From Nipponacmea schrenckii (lineage: Eukaryota; Mollusca; Gastropoda; Lottiidae): a stretch of DNA of 64,000 bases. Each line of letters opens with the position of its first letter. The stretch's first letter is position 1. This document shows, one piece after another, positions 30,901 to 42,000 of the stretch. The translations under genes were made by a program, and so were the position numbers. The notes below the pieces were generated by a model. The model ran no database searches, had not been told where the DNA came from, and worked only from the letters and a program-made list of their open reading frames with translations. The DNA lies in contig CM060199.1 in NCBI GenBank assembly GCA_030562195.1, positions 31,578,338 to 31,642,337 of the forward strand. Reading direction: 5' to 3'.

Positions 30901-33900
30901 AAAGAGGAGCGCAAAGAGGAGGAGAGAGAGTAGCGCAAAGAGGTGGACAGAGAGGGATGCACAGAGGCACACAAGAAGGTGGACAAAGAGGAGGACAGAG
31001 AGAAGATCGAAGAGCTGCACAAACAGGAGGACAGAGAGGAGGAAAGAGAGGAATGCAAAGAGGTGGACAGAGTGGTAGACAAAGAGGAGGACAGAGAGGC
31101 GCACAAAGAGGTGGACAGAGAGGAAAGCATAGAGGAGGGCAGAGGGTAGGACAGAGTGGAAAGCAAAGAGGTTGGCAGAGAGGAGGAAAAATAGGACGAC
31201 AAAGAGGAGCGCCAAGAGGTGGACAGAGAGAAGGACAGAGAGGCGCACAAAAAGGTGGACAAAGAGGAGGACAGAGAGGAGAACAGAAAGGTTCACAAAG
31301 AGGGAGACAGAGAGGAGGACAAAGAGGTCGGCAAAGTGGAGGGCAGAGAAGAGGAAAAATAGGTCGACAAATAGAAGGGCAGAGAGGAGAACAGAGGGGG
31401 AATCAAAGAGGCGCACAAAGAGGAGGGGAGAGAGGCGCAAAAAGAGGTGGACAGAAAGGACGACAGAGAGGAGGGAACAGAGGAGGACAGAGAGGTGGAC
31501 AAAGAGGAGTCGGGAGAGGAGGAGAGGAAGGCTTACAGAGAGGTGCACAAAGAGGGGTACAGCGAGGAGGACAACGAGGAGGACAAAGAGGTCGACAAAG
31601 AGGCGGAAAGAGAGGAGCGCAAAGAGGTGGACAGAGTGGAAGGCAGAGAGGCGCACAAAGAGGTGTACAAAGAGGAGGACAGAGAGGAGGACAAAGAGCT
31701 GCACAAACAGGAAGACAGAAAGGAAGACAGAAAGGAGGTCGGAGAGGACAGAGAGGAGTGCAAAGTGGTGGACAGAGAGGTGGCCACAAAGGAGGACAGA
31801 GAGGCGCACAAAGAGGTGGACATAAAGGAGGACAGGGAGGAGGACAAAGAGGTCGACAAAGAGGAGGGCAGAGAAGAGGACAGAGAGGAGGACAGGGAGG
31901 AGGGCATAGAGGCGGAAAAAGAGGTGCAAAAAGAGGAGGACAGAAAGGAAAGCAAAGAGGAGGGCAGAGAGGAGCGCAAAGAGATGGACAGAGAGGAGGA
32001 CAGAGAGGCACACAAAGAGTTGGACAAAGAGGAGGGCAGAGAGGAGGTGAGAGAATTGGAAAGAGAGGTGCACAAAGAGGGGGACAGAGAGGAGGACAAC
32101 GAGGAAGACAAAGAGGTCGACAAAGAGGAGGAGAGAGAGGAGCGCAAAGAGGTGTACAGAGAGGGATTTACAGAGGCGCACAAAGAGGTGGACAAAGAGG
32201 AGGACAGAGAGGAGGACAAAGAGCTGCACAAACAGGAGGACAGAGAGGAAAGCAAAGAGGAGGCCAGAGAGGCGGACAGAGAGGAGCGCAAAGAGGTGGA
32301 CAGAGAGGGATGTACAGAGGCGCACAAAGAGGTGGACAAAGAGGAGGACAGAGAGGAGGACAAAGAGCTGCACAAACAGGAGGACAGAGAGGAGGAAAAA
32401 TAGGTGGACAAAGAGGAGGGCAGAGGGGAGAACAGAGAGGAAAGCAAAGAGGAAGGCAGAGAGAAGGAAAATTGGACCGACAAAGAGTAGAGCAGAGAGG
32501 AGGACAGAGAGGAAAGCAAAGAGGAGGGCAGAGAGGAGCCCAAAGAGGTGGACAGAGACGAGGACAGAGAGGAGGGCAGAGAGGCGCACAAAGAGGTGCA
32601 CAAAGAGGGGGACAGAGAGGAGGACAACGAGAAGGACAAAGAGGTCGACAAAAAGGAGGAGACAGAGGAGCGCAAAGAGGTGGACAGAGAGGGATGCAGA
32701 AAGGCGCACAAAGAGGTAGACAAAGAGGTGGACAGAGAGGTGGACAAGGAGTAGGACACAGAGGCGCACAAAGAGGTGGACAAAGAGTAGGACACAGAGG
32801 AGCAAAAAGAGAGGGACAGAAAGGAGGACAAAGAGGCGGACAGGGAGGTGCACAACGAGGAGGACAGAGAGGAGGACAAAGAGGTCGGAAAAGAGTAGGG
32901 CAGAGAGGAGGACAAAGAGGAAAGCAAAGAGGAGGAGGACAGAGAGGAGGACAGAGAGGCGCACAAAGAGGAGGACAAAGAAGAGGACAGAGAGGAAGGA
33001 AGAGAGGCGGACAGAGAGGTGCACAGAAAGGGGGACAGAGAGGAGCGCAAAGAGGTGGGAAAAGAGGTGCACAAAGAGGAGGACAGAGAGGAGTACAAAG
33101 AGGAGGTCAAAGAGGAGCGCAAAGAGGAGGACAAGGAGGTGAACAGAGAGGAGAACAGAGAGGAGCACAAAGAGGAGGGCAGAGGGGAGCGCAAAGAGGT
33201 GGTGAAAAAGGTGGACAAAGAGGGGGACAGAGAGGAGCGCAGAGAGGTGCACAAAGAGGAGGACAGAGAGGAGCGCAAAGACGAGTACAGAAAAGAGCGC
33301 AAAGAGGAGGACAAAGAGGTGCACAACGAGGAGCGCAAAGACGTGGACAAAAAGGTGGACAAAGAGGAAGACAGAGAGGAGCGCAAAGAGGGGTGCAGAG
33401 AGGAGTGCAAAGATGGGTGCAGAGAGGAGCGCAGAGAGGAGCGCAAAGAGGGGGACAGAGAGGTGCACAAAGAGGAGGACAGAGAGGAGCGCAGAGAGGC
33501 GGACAAATAGGAGGACAAAGAGGTGCACAAAGAGGAGCACAAAGAGGAGGACAAAGAGGTGCACAAAGAGGAAGACAGAGAGGACCGCAAAGAGGGGGAC
33601 AGAGAGAAACACAAAGAGGTGGGCAGAGAGGAGCGCAAAGAGGAGGACAAAGAGGTGCACAAAGAGGAGCGCAAAGACGTGGACAAAGGGGTGCACAAAA
33701 AGGAAGACAGAGAGGAGCGCAAAGAGGGGGACAGAGAGGAGCGCCAAGAGGTGTGCAGAGAGGAGTGCAAAGAGGAGGACAAAGAGGTGCACAAAGAGGA
33801 GCAAAGAGAGGAGCGCAAAGAGGGGTGCAGAAAGGAGCGCAAAGAGGTGCACAAAGAGGTGCACAAAGAGGAGGACAGAGAGGGGCGCAGAGAGGCGGAC

Positions 33901-35401
33901 AAATAGGAGGGCAAAGAGGTGCACAAAGAGGAGCACAAAGAGGAGCGCAAAGAGGAGCGCAAAGAGGAGCGCAAAGAGGAGCGCAAAGAGGAGGACAAAG
34001 AGGTGCACAAAGAGGAGGACAGAGAGGAGCGCAAAGAGGGGGACAGAGAGGAGCGCAAAGAGGTGGGCAGAGAGGAGCGCAAAGAGGAAGACAAAGAGGT
34101 GATCAAAGAGGAGGACAGAGAGGAGCGCAGAGAGGCGGACAAAGAGGTGCACAAAGAGGTGCGCAAAGAGGAGGACAGAGAGGAGCGCAAAGAGGAGGAC
34201 AAAGAGGTGCACAAAGAGGAGGACAGAGAGGAGCGCAAAGAGGTGGACAAAGAGGTGCACAAAGAGGAGGACAGAGAGGAGCGCAGAGAGGGGGACAGAG
34301 AGGAGCGCAAAGAGGAGGACAAAGAGGTGCACAAAGAGGAGGACAGAGAGGAGCGCAAAGAGGGGGACAGAGAGGAGCGCAAAGAGGTGGGCAGAGAGGA
34401 GCGAAAAGAGGAGGACAAAGAGGTGCACAAAGAGGAGCGCAAAGACGTGAACAAAGAGGTGGACAAAGAGGAAGACAGAGAGGAGCGCAGAGAGGAGGAC
34501 AAACAACTGCACAAAGAGGAGGACAGAGAGGAGGACAAAGAGGTCGGAAAAGAGTAGGGCAGAGAGGAGGACAAAGAGGAAAGCAAAGAGGAGGAGGACA
34601 GAGAGAAGGGCAGAGAGGCGCACAAAGAGGAGGACAAAGAAGAGGACAGAGAGGAAGGAAGAGGGGCGGACAGAGAGGTGCACAGAGAGGGGGACAGAGA
34701 GGAGCTCAAAGAGATGGGAAAAGAGGTGCACAAAGAGGAGGACAGAGAGGAGTACAAAGAGGAGGGCAGAGAGGAGCGCAAAGAGGAGGACAAGGAGGTG
34801 AACAGAGAGGAGAACAGAAAGGAGCACAAAGAGGAGGGCAGAGGGGAGCGCAAAGAGGTGGAGAAAAAGGTGGACAAAGAGGGGGACAGAGAGGAGCGCA
34901 AAGACGAGTACAGAAAAGAGCGCAAAGAGGAGGACAAAGAGGTGCACAACGAGGAGCGCAAAGACGTAGACAAAAAGGTGGACAAAGAGAAAGACAGAGA
35001 GGAGCGCAAAGAGGGGGGCAGAGAGGAGTGCAAAGATGGGTGCAGAGAGGAGCGCAGAGAGGAGCGCAAAGAGGGGGACAGAGAGGTGCACAAAGAGGAG
35101 GACAGAGAGGAGCGCAGAGAGGCGGACAAAGAGGAGGACAAAGAGGTGCACAAAGAGGAGCGCAAAGAGGAGGACAAAGAGGTGAACAAAGAGGAAGACA
35201 AAGAGGTGGACAAAGAGGAAGACAGAAAAGAGCGCAAAGAGGAGGGCAGAGAAGAGCGCAAAGAGGTGGACAGAGGGGAGCCCAAAGAGGAGGACAAAGA
35301 GGTGCACAAAAAGGAGGACAGAGAGGAGCGCAAAGAGGAGTACAGAAAAGAGCGCAAAGAGGAGGACTGAGAAGAGCGCAGAGAGGAGGACAAAGAGGTG
35401 C
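24484..35401 (+). CDS. Giant repetitive protein, part 2 (acidic block end, hinge, Arg/Gly/Gln block; partial)
   Basis: Continuation of the 7868-24316 reading frame after the two 1-nt deletions. The frame has no stop from 24484 to the gap at 35402; it lacks its own start codon until a GTG at 25194, so it is a continuation and not a separate gene. To about 27900 it is the 80-residue Asp/Gly repeat. From 27900 to 28500 is a hinge rich in G-D-N-G-G-G-K-A, where Lys and Asn replace much of the Asp. From 28500 to 28700 the charge flips to basic ('GARKHDKEGAQRGWEAKAG'). From about 28700 the sequence is R-G-[GA]-Q tetrapeptides for some 2,230 residues. RGG-type repeats are known in nucleic-acid-binding and phase-separating proteins and as arginine-methylation sites; whether that applies here is inference. 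The C-terminus is lost in the gap. Confidence 0.75.
27900..28700 (+). repeat. Hinge between acidic and basic blocks
   Basis: Coding sequence in frame with both neighbours. It first carries a doubled segment around 'VGDIGHDQAGLDNG' (28011-28100), then GDNGGGKA-type heptads (28140-28460), then a short unique basic stretch with 'KHDKEGAQRG', 'RTGRKSARKGG' and 'KPEGKGMQSGG'. This is the least repetitive point of the whole exon after the N-terminal module. Confidence 0.7.
28700..35401 (+). repeat. 12-bp coding repeat encoding R-G-[GA]-Q
   Basis: Units of the form agaggaggacag, agaggagcgcaa and aaagaggtggac are joined head to tail for 6.7 kb with very few length changes that are not multiples of three. 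The sense frame gives RGGQRGAQ. The plus strand is overwhelmingly purine. The other two plus-strand frames also lack stops over long stretches (EDREERKEEDKE-like and AKRRTKRC-like), so the true frame is known only from its continuity with the acidic block upstream. Glu/Lys/His residues seen in the other frames should not be annotated. Confidence 0.9.
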
Positions 35402-35901
35402 NNNNNNNNNNNNNNNNNNNNNNNNNNNNNNNNNNNNNNNNNNNNNNNNNNNNNNNNNNNNNNNNNNNNNNNNNNNNNNNNNNNNNNNNNNNNNNNNNNN
35501 NNNNNNNNNNNNNNNNNNNNNNNNNNNNNNNNNNNNNNNNNNNNNNNNNNNNNNNNNNNNNNNNNNNNNNNNNNNNNNNNNNNNNNNNNNNNNNNNNNNN
35601 NNNNNNNNNNNNNNNNNNNNNNNNNNNNNNNNNNNNNNNNNNNNNNNNNNNNNNNNNNNNNNNNNNNNNNNNNNNNNNNNNNNNNNNNNNNNNNNNNNNN
35701 NNNNNNNNNNNNNNNNNNNNNNNNNNNNNNNNNNNNNNNNNNNNNNNNNNNNNNNNNNNNNNNNNNNNNNNNNNNNNNNNNNNNNNNNNNNNNNNNNNNN
35801 NNNNNNNNNNNNNNNNNNNNNNNNNNNNNNNNNNNNNNNNNNNNNNNNNNNNNNNNNNNNNNNNNNNNNNNNNNNNNNNNNNNNNNNNNNNNNNNNNNNN
35901 N
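35402..35901. other. Assembly gap, exactly 500 N
   Basis: Positions 35402-35901 are N. The round length suggests a scaffolding placeholder of unknown true size. The left flank is the purine-rich RGGQ array and the right flank is a poly-pyrimidine tract. Both giant frames enter the gap open, so both C-termini and any intervening sequence are missing. Confidence 0.98.
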
Positions 35902-36070
35902 CTCTTTTTTTTCTCCTGTTCTTTTTTTTTTTTTTCATTTTCTTTTTTTTTTTCTACCTTTGCTTTTTTTTTCTCTTCTTTTTCTTTTTTTTTTTCCTCA
36001 TTTTTTTTACTTTTCTTTTTTTTTCCTTTTTTATCCGTTTTTCCTTTTTGTTCTAATTTTTTATCTTTAC
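35902..36070 (-). other. Lys/Glu-rich segment at the gap edge of the Pro/Ser gene
   Basis: In the minus-strand frame the proline triplets end at 36071 and are followed by '[19 protein letters not shown]' and then alternating Lys/Glu up to the gap, about 56 residues. On the plus strand this is a poly-pyrimidine tract, which may explain why the assembly breaks here. It may be the start of a charged C-terminal block comparable with the charged blocks of the paralogue. Confidence 0.65.
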
Positions 36071-39000
36071 TTGGAGGACTTGGAGGACTTGGAGGACTTG
36101 GAATACTTGGAGGACTTGGAGGACTTGGAGGACTTGGAGGACTTGGAAGACTTGGAAGACTTGGAATGCTTTGCGGACCTGGCGGACTTGGAGGACTTGG
36201 AATACTTGGGGGACTTGGTGGACTTGGTGGACTTGGAATACTTGGCGGACTTGGAGGAATTGGAGGACTCGGAGGACTTGGAGGACTTGGAATACTTGGA
36301 GGATTTGGAATACTTGGAGGACTTGGAATGCTTGGAATACTTGGAGGACTCGGGGGACTTGGAATACTTGGAGGACTCGGTCGACTTGGGGGCCTTGGAA
36401 TACTAGGTGGACTTGGAGGACTTGGAGGACTTGGAGGACTTGGAATGCTTGGAGGACTCGGGGGACTTGGAATACTTGGTGGACTTGGGAGACTTGGGGG
36501 GCTTGGAATACTAGGTGGACTTGGAGGACTTGGAGGACTTGGAATACTTGGAGGACTTGGAATGCTTGGAGGGCTCGGGGGACTCTGAGCACTCGGGGGA
36601 CTTGGAATACTTGGAGGACTTGGAGGACTTTGGGGGCTTGGAATACTTGGAGGACTTGGAGGACTTGGAGGACTTGGAATGCTTGGAGGACTCGGGGGAC
36701 TTGGATGACTTGGTATACTAGGGGGACTTGGAGGACTTGGAGGAATTGGAATACTTGGAGGATTTGGTGGACTTGAAATACTTGGAGGACTTGGAATACT
36801 TGGGGGACTTGGGGGACTTGGTGGACTTGGAGGACTTGGTGGACTTGGAGGACTTGGTATACTAGGGGGACTTGGAGGACTTGGAGGAGTTGGAATACTT
36901 GGAGGACTTGGTGGACTTGGAATACTTGGAGGACTTGGAATACTTGGAGGACTTGGGGGACTTGGAATACTTGGTGGACTTTGAGGACTTGGAATACTTG
37001 GAGGACTTGGGGGACTTGGAATACTTGGTGGACTTTGAGGACTTGGAATACTTGGAGGACTTGGCGGACTTGGTGGACTTGGAATACTTGGAGGACTTGG
37101 AATACTTGGAGGACTTGGGGGACTTGGAATACTTGGTGGACTTGGAATACTTGGAGGACTTGGAATACTTGGAGGACTTGGGGGACTTGGAATACTTGGT
37201 GGACTTGGTGGACTGGGGGGACTTGGAATACTTGGAGGACTTGGAATACTTGGAGGACTTGGAGGACTTGGAATACTTGGAGGACTTGGAATGCTTGGAG
37301 GGCTCGGTGGACTTGGAGGACTTGGAATACTCGGAGGACTTTGGGGGCTTGGAGGACTTGGAGGACTTGGAATGCTTGGAGGACTCGGGGGACTTGGAGG
37401 ACTTGGTATACTAGGGGGACTTGGAGGACTTGGAGGACTTGGAATACTTGGAGGACTTGGTGGACTTGGAGGACTTGGGGGACTTGGGGGGCTTGGGGGG
37501 CTTGGAATACTTGGAGGACTTAGAATACTTGGGGGACTTGGGGGACTTGGTGGACTTGGAGGACTTGGTGGACTTGGAGGACTTGGTATACTAGGGGGAC
37601 TTGGAGGACTTGGAGGAGTTGGAATACTTGGAGGACTTGGTGGACTTGGAATACTTGGAGGACTTGGAATACTTGGAGGACTTGGGGGACTTGGAATACT
37701 TGGTGGACTTTGAGGACTTGGAATACTTGGAGGACTTGGCGGACTTGGTGGACTTGGAATACTTGGAGGACTTGGAATACTTGGAGGACTTGGGGGACTT
37801 GGAATACTTGGTGGACTTGGAATACTTGGAGGACTTGGAATGCTTGGAGGGCTCGGTGGACTTGGAGGACTTGGAATACTCGGAGGACTTTGGGGGCTTG
37901 GAGGACTTGGAGGACTTGGAATGCTTGGAGGACTCGGGGGACTTGGAGGACTTGGTATACTAGGGGGACTTGGAGGACTTGGAGGACTTGGAATACTTGG
38001 AGGACTTGGTGGACTTGGAGGACTTGGGGGACTTGGGGGGCTTGGGGGGCTTGGAATACTTGGAGGACTTAGAATACTTGGAATGCTTGGAGGGCTCGGG
38101 GGACTTGGAATACTTGGAGGACTTGGGGGGCTTGGGGGGCTTGGAGGACTTGGTATACTAGGGGGACTAGGGGGACTTGGAGGACTTGGAATACTTGGAG
38201 GACTTGGTGGACTTGGAATACTTGGCGGAATTGGAGGACTTGGGGGACTTGGAATACTTGGTGGACTTGGAGGACTTGGAATACTTGGAGGACTTGGCGG
38301 ACTTGGTGGACTTGGTGGACTTGGTGGACTTGGAATACTTGGCGGACTTGGGGGACTTGGAATACTTGGTGGACTTGGTGGACTGGGGGGACTTGGAATA
38401 CTTGGTGGACTTGGAGGACTTGGAATACTTGGAAGACTTGGCGGACTTGGTGGACTTGGAATACTTGGAGGACTTGGAATACTTGGAGGACTTGGAATAC
38501 TTGGAGGACTTGGAATACTTGGAGGACTTGGTGGACTTGGTGGACTTGGAATACTTGGAGGACTTGGATAAATTGGTGGACTTGGAATACTTGGAGGACT
38601 TGGAATACTTGGAGGACTTGGGGGACTTGGAATACTTGGTGGACTTGGTGGACTGGGGGGACTTGGAATACTTGGAGGACTTGGAATACTTGGAGGACTT
38701 GGAGGAATTGGAGGACTTGGAATACTTGGAGGACTTGGAATGCTTGGAGGGCTCGGTGGACTTGGAGGACTTGGAATACTCGGAGGACTTTGGGGGCTTG
38801 GAGGACTTGGAGGACTTGGAATGCTTGGAGGACTCGGGGGACTTGGAGGACTCGGGGGACTTGGAGGACTTGGTATACTAGGGGGACTTGGAGGACTTGG
38901 AGGACTTGGAATACTTGGAGGACTTGGTGGACTTGGAGGACTTGGGGGACTTGGGGGGCTTGGGGGGCTTGGAATACTTGGAGGACTTGGAATACTTGGA

Positions 39001-42000
39001 ATGCTTGGAGGGCTCGGGGGACTTGGAATACTTGGAGGACTTGGGGGGCTTGGGGGGCTTGGAGGACTTGGTATACTAGGGGGACTTGGAGGACTTGGAG
39101 GACTTGGAATACTTGGAGGACTTGGTGGACTTGGAATACTTGGCGGAATTGGAGGACTTGGGGGACTTGGAATACTTGGTGGACTTGGAGGACTTGGAAT
39201 ACTTGGAGGACTTGGCGGACTTGGTGGACTTGGTGGACTTGGTGGACTTGGTGGACTTGGAATACTTGGCGGACTTGGAATACTTGGAATACTTGGTGGA
39301 CTTGGTGGACTGGGGGGACTTGGAATACTTGGTGGACTTGGAGGACTTGGAATACTTGGAGGACTTGGCGGACTTGGTGGACTTGGAATACTTGGAGGAC
39401 TTGGAATACTTGGAGGACTTGGAATACTTGGAGGACTTGGTGGACTTGGTGGACTTGGAATACTTGGAGGACTTGGATGAATTGGAGGACTTGGAATACT
39501 TGGAGGACTTGGAATGCTTGGAGGACTTGGAATACTTGGAGGACTTGGAGGACTTGGTATACTAGGGGGACTTGGAGGACTTGGTGGACTTGGAATACTT
39601 GGTGGACTTGGAATACTTGGCGGAATTGGAGGACTTGGGGGACTTGGAATACTTGGTGGACTTGGAGGACTTGGAATACTTGGAGGACTTGGCGGAATTG
39701 GAATACTTGGAGGACTTGGAATACTTGGAGGGCTCGGTGGACTTGGAGGACTTGGAATACTCGGAGGACTTGGAATGCTTGGAGGGCTCGGGGGACTTGG
39801 AATACTTGGAGGACTTGGGGGGCTTGTGGGGCTTGGAATACTTGGTGGACTTGGAGGGACTGGTGGAATTGGAGGACTTGGAATACTCGGAGGACTTGGA
39901 ATGCTTGGAGGACTTGGGGGGCTTGGGGGGCTTGGAGGACTTGGTATACTAGGGGGACTTGGAGGACTTGGAGGACTTGGAATACTTGGAGGACTTGGTT
40001 GACTTGGAGGACTTGGGGGGCTTGGGGGGCTTGGAATACTTGGAGGACTTGGAATACTTGGTGGACTTGGAGGGCTTGGTGGACTTGAAATACTTGGAGG
40101 ACTTGGAATACTTGGGGGACTTGGTGGACTTGGAGGACTTGGTATACTAGGGGGACTTGGAGGGCTTGGAGGACTTGGAATACTTGGAGGACTTGGTGGA
40201 CTTGGAATACTTGGCGGAATTGGAGGACTTGGGGGACTTGGAATACTTGGTGGACTTGGAGGACTTGGAATGCTTGGAGGGCTCGGTGGACTTAGAGGAC
40301 TTGGAATACTCGGAGGACTTGGAATGCTTGGAGGGCTCGGGGGACTTGGAATACTTGGGGGACTTGGAATACTTGGAGGACTTTGAGGACTTGGTGGACT
40401 TGGAGGGCTTGGGGGACTTGGAATACTTGGAGGACTTGGAGGACTTGGTATACTAGGGGGACTTGGAGGACTTGGTGGACTTGGAATACTTGGTGGACTT
40501 GGAATACTTGGCGGAATTGGAGGACTTGGGGGACTTGGAATACTTGGTGGACTTGGAGGACTTGGAATACTTGGAGGGCTTGGCGGAATTGGAATACTTG
40601 GAGGACTTGGAATACTTGGAGGGTTTTGTGGACTTGGAGGACTTGGAATACTCGGAGGACTTGGAATGCTTGGAGGGCTCGGGGGACTTGGAATACTTGG
40701 AGGACTTGGGGGGCTTGGGGGGCTTGGAATACTTGGAGGACTTGGAATACTTGGTGGACTTGGAGGGACTGCTGGACTTAGAGGACTTGGAATACTCGGA
40801 GGACTTGGAATGCTTGGAGGGCTCGGGGGACTTGGAGGACTTGGAGGACTTGGGGGGCTTGGGGGGCTTGGGGGGCTTGGAGGACTTGGTATACTAGGGG
40901 GACTTGGAGGACTTGGAGGACTTGGAATACTTGGAGGACTTGGAGGACTTGGAGGACTTGGGGGACTTGGGCGGCTTGGGGGGCTTGGAATACTTGGAGG
41001 ACTTGGAATATTTGGTGGACTTGGAGGGCTTGGTGGACTTGAAATACTCGGGGGACTTGGAATACTTAGGGGACTTGGTGGACTTGGAGGACTTGGAATA
41101 CTCGGAGGACTTGGAATGCTTGGAGGGCTCGGGGGACTTGGAATACTTGGAGGACTTGGGGGGCTTGTAATACTTGGAGGACTTGGAATACTTGGTGGAC
41201 TTGGAATACTTGGTGGACTTGGAGGGACTGGTGGACTTGGAGGACTTGGAATACTCGGAGGACTTGGAATGCTTGGAGGGCTCGGGGGACTTGGAATACT
41301 TGGAGGACTTGGGGGGCTTGGGGGGCTTGGAGGACTTGGTATACTAGGGGGACTTGGAGGACTTGGAGGACTTGGAATACTTGGAGGACTTGGTGGACTT
41401 GGAGGACTTGGGGGACTTGGGGGGCTTGGAATACTTGGAGGACTTGGAATACTTGGTGGACTTGGAGGGCTTGGTGGACTTGAAATACTTGGAGGACTTG
41501 GAATTCTTGGGGGACTTGGTGGACTTGGAGGACTTGGTATACTAGGGGGACTAGGAGGACTTGGAGGACTTGGTGGACTTGGAATACTTGGCGGAATTGG
41601 AGGACTTGGGGGACTTGGAATACTTGGTGGACTTGGAGGACTTGGAATACTTGGAGGACTTGGCGGACTTGGTGGACTTGGAATACTTGGAGGACTTGGA
41701 ATACTTGGAGGACTTGGGGGACTTGGAATACTTGGTGGACTTGGTGGACTTGGAATACTTGGAGGACTTGGATGAATTGGAGGACTTGGAATACTTGGAG
41801 GACTTGGAATGCTTGGAGGACTTGGAGGACTTGGTATACTAGGGGGACTTGGAGGACTTGGTGGACTTGGAATACTTGGTGGACTTGGAATACTTGGGGG
41901 ACTTGGAGGGCTTGGAGGACTTGGAATACTTGGCGGAATTGGAGGACTTGGGGGACTTGGAATACTTGGTGGACTTGTAGGACTTGGAATACTTGGAGGA

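Noticed and set aside
28639..35307. Very long Leu/Val/Phe-rich minus-strand frame looking like a membrane protein
   Set aside because: Pure antisense of the purine-rich array, with no signal, unique domain or splice context.
33019..35370. EDREERKEEDKE-like and AKRRTKRC-like plus-strand frames in the RGGQ array
   Set aside because: Shadow frames of the 12-bp unit. They start inside the array and stop at occasional TAG codons, whereas the RGGQ frame is continuous from upstream.
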